Assembly (NCBI GenBank): GCA_900317515.1
Contig: ONHA01000023.1
Coordinates: forward strand, 1-40,577
DNA from: an uncultured Eubacteriales bacterium
Lineage (GTDB): Bacteria > Bacillota > Clostridia > Lachnospirales > Lachnospiraceae
Direction of reading: 5' to 3'
Length of the DNA stretch: 40,577 nucleotides
The position numbers and the translations under genes are program-made. A model generated the notes under the pieces. The model worked only from the letters and a program-made list of their open reading frames with translations. It was not told where the DNA came from and did not search any database. Positions 31,651 to 39,567 of this stretch are shown piece after piece; positions within the stretch are counted from its first letter, which is position 1, and every line of letters starts with the position of its first letter.

Positions 31651-33525
31651 ATGACGAAAAAACAAAAAAATCTTCTTCTGAGGGTGATTATCGCCGGCGT
31701 GTGCATGATCGTGCTCGCGCTGCTGCCCCTTAAGCAGTATCCGGTGGTTCGGTTCCTGCTGTTCCTCATTCCCTACCTCACGGTCGGGTACGATATCCTT
31801 CGGAAAGCCTTCAAGGGGATCCGGAATAAGCAGGTGTTTGACGAGCATTTCCTGATGGCGGTCGCGACCATCGGCGCGATGGCGCTCGGCGAGTACACGG
31901 AGGGCGTCGCCGTCATGTGGTTCTACCAGATCGGGGAGCTCTTCCAGAGCTACGCGGTCGGAAAGAGCCGGAAAAATATCTCCGAGCTCATGGACATCCG
32001 GCCGGATTACGCGAATCTGGAAAATGAGGACGGCGAGACCGAGCGGGTCGACCCGGACGACGTGGAGGTCGGCAGCATCATTGTTGTCGAGCCGGGCGAG
32101 AAGATTCCGATCGACGGCGTCGTGACCTTCGGGTCCACAACGCTGAATACGGCCGCGCTCACGGGCGAGAGTCTGCCGCGGGATGCGGGGGTCGGCGACG
32201 AGGTAATCTCGGGCTGCGTCAACATGTCCGGCATGATCAAGGTGAGGACGACGCGCGAATTCGAGGAATCCACCGCATCGAAGATCCTGGATCTCGTCGA
32301 GAACGCGAGCTCCCGCAAGTCGAAGTCGGAGCAGTTCATTACGAAATTCGCCCGCATTTACACGCCGGCGGTCTGCTGCAGTGCGCTGGCGCTGGCGCTC
32401 GTTCCGCCGGCTGTCCGGCTCATCATGGGGATGGCTCCGGATTTCGGGGACTGGATCTACAGAGCTCTGACGTTCCTGGTCATCAGCTGCCCGTGCGCGA
32501 TCGTGGTCTCGATCCCGCTGTCCTTCTTCGGCGGTATCGGCGGCGCGTCCGCGAACGGAATCCTGATCAAGGGCTCGAATTTTATGGAGACGCTGTCGGA
32601 GGTGGCGGTGGCTGCATTTGACAAGACCGGAACGATCACGAAGGGCAATTTTGCGGTGACGGGCATCCACCACACGACCATGGAAAATGAAAAGCTCCTC
32701 GAACTCGCAGCGCTCGCGGAGTCCCACTCGAGCCATCCGATCAGCCGCAGCATCGCGGCGGCCTATGGGAAGGAGATCGATAAATCTCGCGTGACGGATG
32801 TCCGGGAGATCTCAGGCGCGGGCGTCATCGCGGAGGTCGACGGACACAGAGTCGGCGCGGGCAATCTGAAGCTCATGAGAGAGCTCGGGGTCGCCGCGGA
32901 GGAGTGTCACTCCGAGGGGACGATCGTCCATCTGGCGGTTGACGGGGTCTATGCGGGCCATATCGTGATTGCGGATGAGATCAAGGAGGGCTCGGAGGCT
33001 GCGATTCGCGCACTCAAGGCAGCAGGCGTGAGACGGGCGGTCATGCTGACCGGTGACAAGGAGTCGGTGGCCCGCGCGGTCGCATCTAAGGTCGGGATCG
33101 ACGAGTACCGGGCGGAGCTGCTGCCTGCGGACAAGGTTAAGGCGGTCGAGGAGCTGATCGGGGAGAGCGGGCCGAAGGCCCGGGTGGCCTTCGTCGGCGA
33201 CGGGATCAACGACGCTCCGGTTCTCTCCCGGGCGGATATCGGGATCGCGATGGGTGCGCTCGGGAGCGATGCGGCGATCGAGGCGGCGGATGTGGTCCTG
33301 ATGGACGACGATCCGGGGAAGATTGCGAAGGCGATCCGGATCGCGAAGAAGTGCCTCAGGATCGTGAAGGAGAATATCGTGTTTGCGATCGGGGTGAAGC
33401 TCATCTGCCTGGTGCTCGGCGCGCTCGGCGTCGCGAACATGTGGCTCGCGATCTTCGCGGATGTCGGGGTCATGGTGATCTGTGTTTTGAATGCGATCCG
33501 GTGCCTTGCGGTGCGGTCGCTGTAG
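31651..33525 (+). CDS. Heavy-metal P1B-type ATPase (Zn/Cd/Pb exporter)
   Basis: A 624-residue metal pump. Motifs in order: TGES (actuator), CPC at 280-282 in a membrane helix, DKTGT with the phosphorylated Asp at 324, SHSSHPIS (the HP nucleotide site), and GDGINDAP near 516. The last helix carries DVGVMVICVLNAIRCL; an Asp here together with CPC is the mark of the P1B-2 class (Zn, Cd, Pb). There is no N-terminal HMA domain; that part is supplied by the 72-residue gene before it. The ArsR sensor and operator upstream complete a metal-resistance operon. ATG 31651 follows AGAGG. No terminator other than the palindromic repeat follows. Confidence 0.93.
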   Translation: MTKKQKNLLLRVIIAGVCMIVLALLPLKQYPVVRFLLFLIPYLTVGYDILRKAFKGIRNKQVFDEHFLMAVATIGAMALGEYTEGVAVMWFYQIGELFQSYAVGKSRKNISELMDIRPDYANLENEDGETERVDPDDVEVGSIIVVEPGEKIPIDGVVTFGSTTLNTAALTGESLPRDAGVGDEVISGCVNMSGMIKVRTTREFEESTASKILDLVENASSRKSKSEQFITKFARIYTPAVCCSALALALVPPAVRLIMGMAPDFGDWIYRALTFLVISCPCAIVVSIPLSFFGGIGGASANGILIKGSNFMETLSEVAVAAFDKTGTITKGNFAVTGIHHTTMENEKLLELAALAESHSSHPISRSIAAAYGKEIDKSRVTDVREISGAGVIAEVDGHRVGAGNLKLMRELGVAAEECHSEGTIVHLAVDGVYAGHIVIADEIKEGSEAAIRALKAAGVRRAVMLTGDKESVARAVASKVGIDEYRAELLPADKVKAVEELIGESGPKARVAFVGDGINDAPVLSRADIGIAMGALGSDAAIEAADVVLMDDDPGKIAKAIRIAKKCLRIVKENIVFAIGVKLICLVLGALGVANMWLAIFADVGVMVICVLNAIRCLAVRSL

Positions 33526-33530
33526 TTCGA

Positions 33531-33629
33531 CGGATGGGGACGGTTCTCCGCCGAGGGGGACGGTTCTCCGCAGAGGAGAACCGTCCCCCTCGGCGGAGAA
33601 CCGTCCCCATCCGCGAAGAACCGTCCCTA
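33531..33629. repeat. GGGGACGGTTCT palindromic repeat, copy B
   Basis: A perfect 39-base inverted repeat (33531-33569 with 33575-33613, five-base loop) contains the core GGGGACGGTTCTCC twice per arm. Another arm (AAGAACCGTCCC) follows to 33629, and the sequence goes on with AAACGTTGAAA, as it does behind copy C. Confidence 0.93.
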
Positions 33630-33633
33630 AACG

Positions 33634-33662
33634 TTGAAATCCCGGGCGAACCCTGTTAGAAT
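33634..33662 (+). promoter_or_regulatory. Promoter of pepT
   Basis: TTGAAA (33634-33639), 17 bases, TAGAAT (33657-33662). The -35 lies in the AAACGTTGAAA edge of repeat copy B. Confidence 0.6.
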
Positions 33663-33698
33663 AGTAAGCAACACTGAAGATAGGAGAACAAACGGATT

Positions 33699-34892
33699 AT
33701 GCCTGATAACTTTGATGACCTCTTTGACCGCTTCATGCGATACGTAAAAATCGAGACAACCTCCTCGGAGGAGTCCGGAACCAGCCCCTCGACACCCACC
33801 CAGCACGACCTCGCGAAGGTCCTCTATGAGGAGCTCACGGCCCTCGGCGCCGAGGACGTATACTACGACGAGGACCACTGCTACGTCTACGGCGGGCTCC
33901 CGGGATACGGGGAGGCGCTCGGCTTCATCGCCCACATGGACACCTCGCCCGCCGTCTCGGGCAAGGATGTGAAGCCGCGCATCATCAAAAACTACGACGG
34001 AAACGACTCGCTCCTTAAGCCCGGGATGTTCCCGGAACTCAATAACCACCTCGGCGAGGACCTCATCGCGACCGACGGGACGACTCTCCTCGGGGCCGAC
34101 GACAAGGCCGGCGTCGCCGAGATCATGTTCGCGCTCAGATACCTCGCCGGGCACCCGGATATCAAACACCGTAAGATCCGCGTCTGCTTCACCCCCGACG
34201 AGGAGATCGGCGCGGGCGTCGACCACATCGACCTTGAGAAATTCGGTGCAAAGGAAGCCTACACCGTCGACGGCGGCAAGCTCGGCGAGCTCGAATACGA
34301 GTGCTTCAACGCCGCCTGGGCGACCGTCACGGTCCGCGGCACCTCCGTGCACCCGGGAAGCGCCAAGAACCTCATGAAAAATGCCTCCCTCCTCGCCATC
34401 GAGTTCAACTCCCTGCTCCCGGCAGCGGAGCGGCCGGAGCACACGGAGGGCCGCGAGGGCTTCTACATGCTCGGGGAGATCTCGGGCAGCATCGACTCCG
34501 CGACGCTCAAATACATCATCCGCGACCACGACCGCGCGAAATTCGAGGCCCGCAAAGAGACCCTCGAGCGGATCACTGCATTTCTCAACGGGAAGTACGG
34601 CGAGGGCACATTTACGCTTGCGATGGGCGACAGCTACTACAACATGATCGAGGTGCTCCGCGACCACATGGAGCTTGTGGAAAATGCAAGGCGCGTCATG
34701 GCCGAGCTCGGCATCACCCCGATCGAGAATCCGATCCGCGGCGGCACGGACGGGGCGCGTCTCTCATTTATGGGAATCCCCTGCCCGAACCTCTGCACCG
34801 GCGGCTACAACTACCACGGGCGCTACGAGTACGCCAGCATGCAGGAGATGGAAAAGTGCGCGGAGATCGTCCTCGCCCTGATGAAAGGATGA
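33699..34892 (+). CDS. pepT: Peptidase T (tripeptide aminopeptidase)
   Basis: A 397-residue zinc peptidase of family M20B that removes the N-terminal residue from tripeptides in the cytoplasm. Metal-site motifs are visible: IAHMDTSPAVSG (His and Asp ligand region), GADDKAGVAEI, and the catalytic/ligand Glu pair in TPDEEIGAG. Later come VDGG and RGTSVHPGSAKN of the dimerisation domain and IRGGTDGARLSF near the end. The length is normal. AGGAG lies 14 bases before the ATG, rather far. It has a promoter at the edge of repeat B and is followed after three bases by a PAP2 phosphatase gene, so the two likely share a transcript. Confidence 0.93.
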   Translation: MPDNFDDLFDRFMRYVKIETTSSEESGTSPSTPTQHDLAKVLYEELTALGAEDVYYDEDHCYVYGGLPGYGEALGFIAHMDTSPAVSGKDVKPRIIKNYDGNDSLLKPGMFPELNNHLGEDLIATDGTTLLGADDKAGVAEIMFALRYLAGHPDIKHRKIRVCFTPDEEIGAGVDHIDLEKFGAKEAYTVDGGKLGELEYECFNAAWATVTVRGTSVHPGSAKNLMKNASLLAIEFNSLLPAAERPEHTEGREGFYMLGEISGSIDSATLKYIIRDHDRAKFEARKETLERITAFLNGKYGEGTFTLAMGDSYYNMIEVLRDHMELVENARRVMAELGITPIENPIRGGTDGARLSFMGIPCPNLCTGGYNYHGRYEYASMQEMEKCAEIVLALMKG

Positions 34893-34895
34893 TGT

Positions 34896-35783
34896 ATGGG
34901 AAACATATTTTTCTTCGGTTGGGAAATCGCTCTCATGGAGACGCTGCAGCGCGTCATGCCCGCGTGGCTCATGACCGCCGTCTCGCAGCTTTCAGTTTTC
35001 GGTGAGGAGGTCGCCCTCATACTGATCCTGGGGCTCTTTTACTGGGGGCTGGACAAGAAAGCCGGAAAATACATCGGCGAGATCGCCATCATCGGTGTTC
35101 TCTGGAATCCGATGATCAAGAATGTTTTCTGCCGCCGGCGACCTTTCATGGATAATGAAAATATCGACCTCTACCGGCTGATCGCGCCGGGGGCCGACAA
35201 GTATGATGTGGCGGCGCAGGGGTTTTCATTTCCCAGCGGCCACTCGACCAATGCGGCCTCGGTCTACGGAGGCCTTGCGCGTCTTAAAGACAGTACGGCC
35301 GCCCGGGTCGCGGCCGCCCTCATCATGCTCGCGGTCGGGTTTTCGCGGGTTGCGGTGGGGGCGCATTTTCCGACGGACGTGATCTGCGGGTGGGCGCTCG
35401 GCCTCTTTGTCGTGTTTTTCCTGCCCTGGTTCAAGAAGAAGCTGCAAAATGAAAACCTCTTCTACGGGATCCTCATCGCGACAGCGCTGCCGGGGCTTCT
35501 GTACTGCAGGAGCGAGGATTATTTCGCGGCGCTCGGGCTGCTTGTCGGGTTTGTGCTCGCGGTGAAGTTTGAGGAGAGGTTTGTCAATTTCGAGAATACA
35601 AGGAAGCCGCTTGAGATCACCCTTCGGCTCCTCGGCGGGGGCGTCATCTACGTTCTGTGCAATACGGTCCTCAAGAGGGTCTTTCCGGCTGCCGAAGTGA
35701 TGCGGACTGTTCGGTACGCGGTGGTGGTGTTCCTGCTGCTGGGTGTCTATCCGATGGCCTTTAAGGCTTTAAAGCGCAGATGA
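34896..35783 (+). CDS. Membrane PAP2-family phosphatase
   Basis: A 295-residue multi-pass membrane protein with the three PAP2 motifs: KNVFCRRRPF (K-x6-RP), FSFPSGHSTNA (PSGH) and SRVAVGAHFPTDVICGW (SRxxxxxHxxxD). These form the acid-phosphatase-type active site on the outer face of the membrane. The family removes phosphate from lipids such as phosphatidic acid or undecaprenyl pyrophosphate; which one cannot be told. Several hydrophobic helices continue to the C-terminus, more than in the smallest members. It starts three bases after pepT, with AAAGGATG before the ATG, and ends one base before repeat copy C. Confidence 0.88.
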   Translation: MGNIFFFGWEIALMETLQRVMPAWLMTAVSQLSVFGEEVALILILGLFYWGLDKKAGKYIGEIAIIGVLWNPMIKNVFCRRRPFMDNENIDLYRLIAPGADKYDVAAQGFSFPSGHSTNAASVYGGLARLKDSTAARVAAALIMLAVGFSRVAVGAHFPTDVICGWALGLFVVFFLPWFKKKLQNENLFYGILIATALPGLLYCRSEDYFAALGLLVGFVLAVKFEERFVNFENTRKPLEITLRLLGGGVIYVLCNTVLKRVFPAAEVMRTVRYAVVVFLLLGVYPMAFKALKRR

Positions 35784-35836
35784 GGGGACGGTTCTTCGCG
35801 GATGGGGACGGTTCTCCACCGCGGAGAACCGTCCCC
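35784..35836. repeat. GGGGACGGTTCT palindromic repeat, copy C
   Basis: A perfect 14-base inverted repeat (35804-35817 with 35823-35836, loop ACCGC) is preceded by a half arm, GGGGACGGTTCTTCGCGGAT, at 35784-35803. The half arm is the reverse complement of the outer end of copy B. The following AAACGTTGAAA matches the edge of copy B and runs into the ribosome-binding site of the next gene. Confidence 0.92.
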
Positions 35837-35855
35837 AAACGTTGAAAGGAGCAGC

Positions 35856-36560
35856 ATGCACGAAAAAACCATCACCCCCATCGCGCACATAAGGTCGCCC
35901 TACAAGGAGAAATTCGGGATCCCGCGGCAGAGCGGGCTCGTGCCGGAGGCGGTCGCCGAGATCGTGTTCGAGCCGAAATACCGGAACCCGGACGCCCTGA
36001 AGGGGCTCGCCGAATTCTCCCACATCTGGCTCATCTGGGGGTTCTCCGAAGTCGCAGATGGCGTCTTCCGGGCCTCCGTAAAGCCCCCGAAGCTCGGCGG
36101 GGAGAAGCGCGGCGTCTTCGCGACGAGGTCCCCCTACCGGCCGAACGGCCTCGGGCTCTCCTCGGTGAGGCTCCTTGAAATGAAACCCGACGCGAAAGAC
36201 GGGACCGTCCTTGTCGTATCCGGCGCGGACCTCCTCGATGGGACCCCCATCTACGACATAAAGCCCTACGTGCCCTACTCGGACATGCACCCGGAGGCCG
36301 GGGGCGGCTTCTCCGATGTGCACAAAACCGATCGGGTCGGGGTCCATTTCCCCGAACCCCTCCTCTCTAAAATAAAACCCGAACACCGCACCGCACTCCA
36401 AAAGATCCTCGAGCTCGACCCCAGGGGGAGCTACGAGAAGAAGCCGGAGGCGGTTTACGGGCTTCATTTTGCGGAGTATGAGGTGCATTTTAAGGAAAAA
36501 GATGGTATACTTTGCGTAACAGCTGTCGAACAGGCGGAAACCGCCGGAAAAGTCAAATGA
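35856..36560 (+). CDS. trmO: tRNA (t6A37) N6-methyltransferase, TrmO family
   Basis: A 234-residue protein of the TrmO (YaeB/VirR) family, which methylates N6-threonylcarbamoyl-adenosine at position 37 of some tRNAs using S-adenosylmethionine. Characteristic stretches are FGIPRQSGLVPEA, FSHIWLIWGFS, RGVFATRSPYRPNGLGLS (the most conserved block) and IYDIKPYVPYSD. The C-terminal part (about 170-234) fits the second small domain of the family. ATG 35856 follows AAAGGAG; that site lies right behind repeat copy C. nadE follows after ten bases, so they form a pair. Confidence 0.9.
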   Translation: MHEKTITPIAHIRSPYKEKFGIPRQSGLVPEAVAEIVFEPKYRNPDALKGLAEFSHIWLIWGFSEVADGVFRASVKPPKLGGEKRGVFATRSPYRPNGLGLSSVRLLEMKPDAKDGTVLVVSGADLLDGTPIYDIKPYVPYSDMHPEAGGGFSDVHKTDRVGVHFPEPLLSKIKPEHRTALQKILELDPRGSYEKKPEAVYGLHFAEYEVHFKEKDGILCVTAVEQAETAGKVK

Positions 36561-36570
36561 GGGATAAATT

Positions 36571-37341
36571 ATGTTAACTGATCCGAAGAAAATAAAAGAT
36601 GAGATCGTCGCCTGGATACGTGAATATTTTGCGGAGAACGGCCCGACCGCGAGCGCCGTCGTCGGCATCTCCGGCGGCAAGGACTCGAGCGTCGTCGCGG
36701 CGCTCCTCACCGAGGCGCTCGGACGCGACCGTGTCGTCGGCGTCCTCATGCCGAACGGCATCCAGCCCGACATCGCCGACTCCGAGGAGATCGTCAACCT
36801 GCTCGGGATCCCGCACGTCACGGTCAACATCATGGACGGCTTTAACGGCATGTCCGCGGCGATCAACGAGGCGCTGGCCACGGGCGGTGTCCCCGGAACC
36901 TCGAAAATGTCCCGCGACTCCGAGATCAACCTCGCACCGCGTCTCCGCATGAGCACGCTCTACGCTATCGCGCAGGCTCTCCCGAACGGCGGCCGCGTCG
37001 CGAACACCTGCAACCGGTCGGAAGACTACATCGGCTACTCCACCAAGTACGGCGATGCGGCCGGCGATTTCACGATCCTCTCGAACCTCCTGGTCCACGA
37101 GGTGATCCAGATCGGCGAGGTCCTGGGCCTCCCGGAGCGCCTCACGAAGAAGACGCCCTCCGACGGCCTCTCGGGCATGTCCGACGAGGACAAGATCGGC
37201 TTCACCTACGCGACACTCGACCGCTATATCCTGACCGGCGAGTGTCCGGACGAGGCGATCAGGGCGAAAATCGACCGGATGCACCGCTTAAACCTCCACA
37301 AGCTGCGTCTCATGCCGGCTTATAAAATGAAAGAAACGTAA
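36571..37341 (+). CDS. nadE: NAD synthetase, ammonia-dependent
   Basis: A 256-residue enzyme that makes NAD+ from deamido-NAD+, ATP and ammonia, the last step of NAD synthesis. The ATP pyrophosphatase loop SGGKDSS is at 34-40, and NTCNRSEDYIGYSTKYGDAAGDF and PSDGLSGMSDEDKIGF are family landmarks. No glutaminase domain is present, so it is the short form that uses ammonia. GAGGG precedes the ATG. Its TAA stop (37339-37341) lies inside the left end of a 165-base inverted-repeat element, so the last residues may have been set by that insertion. Confidence 0.93.
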   Translation: MLTDPKKIKDEIVAWIREYFAENGPTASAVVGISGGKDSSVVAALLTEALGRDRVVGVLMPNGIQPDIADSEEIVNLLGIPHVTVNIMDGFNGMSAAINEALATGGVPGTSKMSRDSEINLAPRLRMSTLYAIAQALPNGGRVANTCNRSEDYIGYSTKYGDAAGDFTILSNLLVHEVIQIGEVLGLPERLTKKTPSDGLSGMSDEDKIGFTYATLDRYILTGECPDEAIRAKIDRMHRLNLHKLRLMPAYKMKET

Positions 37342-37502
37342 CTATTCAGCACCCTCATTCGCAGCCGCTACGCGGCTCGCTCATGTGGCGGGTCAGAGGC
37401 GCTTCGCGCCTTGCCCGCCCCGGAAAAGAGAACCGTTTTTGGTCGGAACGCAAGCGTCCCGACCTGCAAGACGGTCTCTTTCCCGGGGTGCTGAATAGTT
37501 AC
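37338..37502. mobile_element. MITE-like element with 17-bp inverted ends
   Basis: GTAACTATTCAGCACCC (37338-37354) is repeated in perfect inverted form at 37486-37502. The 165 bases contain no gene. Inner sequence folds into several hairpins: AGCCGC/GCGGCT, GGCGGG/CCCGCC with AGGCGC/GCGCCT inside, and GGTCGG/CCGACC with ACGC/GCGT inside. If the ends are taken as ACTATTC..., they are flanked by TA on both sides, as after Tc1/IS630-type insertion. A structured RNA is an alternative reading. Confidence 0.75.
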
Positions 37503-37515
37503 AAATAACCCCTTC

Positions 37516-37596
37516 TTTGGTTATCTTGAAAAATAAATCCATCAGGAATTTGGCAACCTTGCCGGGTTGCACGAATTCCTGATCTTTTTTTATAAT
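37516..37596 (+). promoter_or_regulatory. Tad cluster II promoter with upstream Tad box
   Basis: The box TTTGGTTATCTTGAAAAA (37516) leading into AAATCCA (37535-37541) matches the one at 7498 in 22 of its first 26 bases. Then come -35 TTGCAC (37567-37572), 18 bases, and -10 TATAAT (37591-37596). The layout copies that of Tad cluster I. Confidence 0.65.
37541..37590 (+). terminator. Terminator hairpin before tadA
   Basis: ATCAGGAATT (37541-37550) pairs perfectly with AATTCCTGAT (37574-37583). Inside, GCAACC pairs with GGTTGC. After one C comes a run of T to 37591. It should stop transcripts arriving from nadE. It overlaps the -35 to -10 stretch of the tadA promoter. Confidence 0.8.
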
Positions 37597-37628
37597 TAAG
37601 GCATAAAAACCCGAAGGAGGCGCTCAAA

Positions 37629-38831
37629 ATGGCCGATCTAAACCGCATGAAAGCAGCCCTGGCCGCCGAGCTCGCCGCACTCGGCGACGCCACGGACGCG
37701 GAGATCAGAGGACACATCACCGACCTTATCCTCTCGGAGAGCAAGCGGCACTACATTTCAATGGACGAGCGCACGCGCCTTGCGGGGGAGCTCTTCGCAG
37801 CGGTGCGGCGGCTGGATGTCCTGCAGGATTACATCGACGATCCGGACGTCACAGAGATCATGGTGAACGGTCCGGAGACCATATTTATCGAAAAGAACGG
37901 CCGCATCGAGAAATCCCCCAAGCGCTTCAGCTCGGAGGAGCGCCTTCTCGACGTGATCCGGCGGATCGTCGGCCGGGTCAACCGGGCGGTCAATGAGAAA
38001 TCCCCGATCGCGGACGCCCGTCTCCCCGACGGGAGCCGCGTGAACGCGGTGCTGCCGCCCGCCTCCATAGGAGGCCCGATCCTGACGATCCGGCGGTTCC
38101 CGAGGGAGCCGATCGGCATGGCAGACCTCCTTAAGTACGGGACCCTGACGGCCGAGGCAGCGGAGTTCCTCACGAACCTGGTCCGCGCGGGCTACTCGAT
38201 CCTCATCGGCGGAGGCACCTCCGCCGGAAAGACGACGCTCTTAAATGTCCTCGCCGGCTGCATCCCGCCCCGCGAGCGGCTGATCACGATCGAGGACAAC
38301 GCCGAGCTGCAGATCCGGGGCATCGAAAACCTGGTCCGCCTGGAAGCCCGGCAGGCAAACATGGAGGAAAATGCAGAGATCACGATCCGCGACCTGGTCA
38401 AATCCTCTCTCCGGATGCGGCCGGACCGCATCATCGTGGGCGAGGTCCGCGGCGCGGAGGCCGTTGATTTTCTGCAGGCGATCAACACGGGGCACGAGGG
38501 CTCCCTCTCCAGCATCCACGCAAACTCCTGCGCGGACATGGTGCCGCGGCTTGAGACCATGGTGCTCATGGCATTTCCTCTGCCGATCCCCGCGATCCGA
38601 AGGCAGATCGCCTCGGGAGTGGATATTCTGGTGCACCTCTCCCGCGTGCGGGGCGGCGCCCGGAGGATCACGGAGATCGCGGAGACGGACGGCTGCGAGG
38701 GGGAGGAAGTGCGCCTTCGGACACTGTTTTCCTACGACGAGGACAGGGATATCCTTGTCCCGCGGGAACCCCTCAAACATACCCGCAAGCTTAAGAGACT
38801 GGAGGAAAAACATGAACCTGCCCGATTATAA
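37629..38831 (+). CDS. tadA: Tad pilus assembly ATPase (TadA/CpaF)
   Basis: A 400-residue secretion ATPase that powers extension, and probably retraction, of the Tad pilus at the inner face of the membrane. The N-terminal domain (DDPDVTEIMVNGPETIFIEKNG) is typical of CpaF. Walker A is GGGTSAGKTT at 194-203, the Asp-box region is TIEDNAEL, Walker B is PDRIIVGEVRGAEA, and the His-box region is TGHEGSLSSIHAN. The length is normal for the family. AAGGAGG lies eight bases before the ATG. Its last 20 bases overlap the tadB start, so the genes are coupled. Cluster I, with the pilin it needs, is 25 kb away. Confidence 0.94.
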   Translation: MADLNRMKAALAAELAALGDATDAEIRGHITDLILSESKRHYISMDERTRLAGELFAAVRRLDVLQDYIDDPDVTEIMVNGPETIFIEKNGRIEKSPKRFSSEERLLDVIRRIVGRVNRAVNEKSPIADARLPDGSRVNAVLPPASIGGPILTIRRFPREPIGMADLLKYGTLTAEAAEFLTNLVRAGYSILIGGGTSAGKTTLLNVLAGCIPPRERLITIEDNAELQIRGIENLVRLEARQANMEENAEITIRDLVKSSLRMRPDRIIVGEVRGAEAVDFLQAINTGHEGSLSSIHANSCADMVPRLETMVLMAFPLPIPAIRRQIASGVDILVHLSRVRGGARRITEIAETDGCEGEEVRLRTLFSYDEDRDILVPREPLKHTRKLKRLEEKHEPARL

Positions 38832-39558
38832 CACGGCGCTCCCGGAGCGGAAGCGGACTGCGTACTCCGTACTGAAAGGCCTTCTGCTGGCCGCGGCGGC
38901 CGACATGCTCTTCTACAGGCGGGTCTGGGTGTTTTTCCTCCTTCTTGTCCCGGCAGCCTTCTATGTGCGGTACGACATCAATGAAGCAAGGCGGGAGAGG
39001 CGGCTCATGCTCCGGAATGATTTCCGGGAGGCGCTCGCCTCCATCGCGGCCTCGCTGCGCGCAGGCATGTCCGTGGAAAATGCAATCCCCGAAGCCGCCC
39101 GGGAGCTCGCCCTGCGCCCGGGCGGGCAGACGGACTGCGCCAGGGAGTTTGCCTATATGGCCGCTCAGATGAGGCTCTCTGTGCCGCCTGAGAGGCTTAT
39201 GAGCGACTTTGCCGCAAGGTCCCATGTGGAGGACGTCGAGGATTTTTCGGCCGTGTTCGAGGCCGGAAGACGGTCCGGCGGCAACATGGCCGCCATCATG
39301 CGGGAAGCCGCCTCGAAGATTGCCTCCAAGATCGATTCCGAGCGGGAGATCGAGGCCGCCCTCGCCGCGAAACGCTACGAGCAGCGGATCATGAGCATCA
39401 TGCCGGCCGGGATCATTCTCTACGTGAGCCTGACCAGCCCGGGGTATTTTGACATCCTCTACACGACCGCCTTCGGGGCCGTGGTCATGACGGCCTGCCT
39501 TTTCATTTACGCTCTCGGCGTTTACTGGGGCACGAAGATCGCCGACATCAGAATATGA
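38812..39558 (+). CDS. tadB: Tad platform protein TadB (T2SSF family)
   Basis: A 248-residue membrane protein with one GspF/T2SSF domain. Two hydrophobic helices near the N-terminus (VLKGLLLAAAADMLFY, VWVFFLLLVPAAFYV) come before the cytoplasmic domain, with FREALASIAASLRAGMSVENAI and FEAGRRSGGNMAAIM, both family landmarks. Two C-terminal helices follow. TadB and TadC make the inner-membrane platform that couples the TadA motor to the pilin. The start at 38812 follows GGAGG and lies inside the end of tadA. The tadC-like gene follows after nine bases. Confidence 0.9.
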   Translation: MNLPDYNTALPERKRTAYSVLKGLLLAAAADMLFYRRVWVFFLLLVPAAFYVRYDINEARRERRLMLRNDFREALASIAASLRAGMSVENAIPEAARELALRPGGQTDCAREFAYMAAQMRLSVPPERLMSDFAARSHVEDVEDFSAVFEAGRRSGGNMAAIMREAASKIASKIDSEREIEAALAAKRYEQRIMSIMPAGIILYVSLTSPGYFDILYTTAFGAVVMTACLFIYALGVYWGTKIADIRI

Positions 39559-39567
39559 GGTGAAAGC

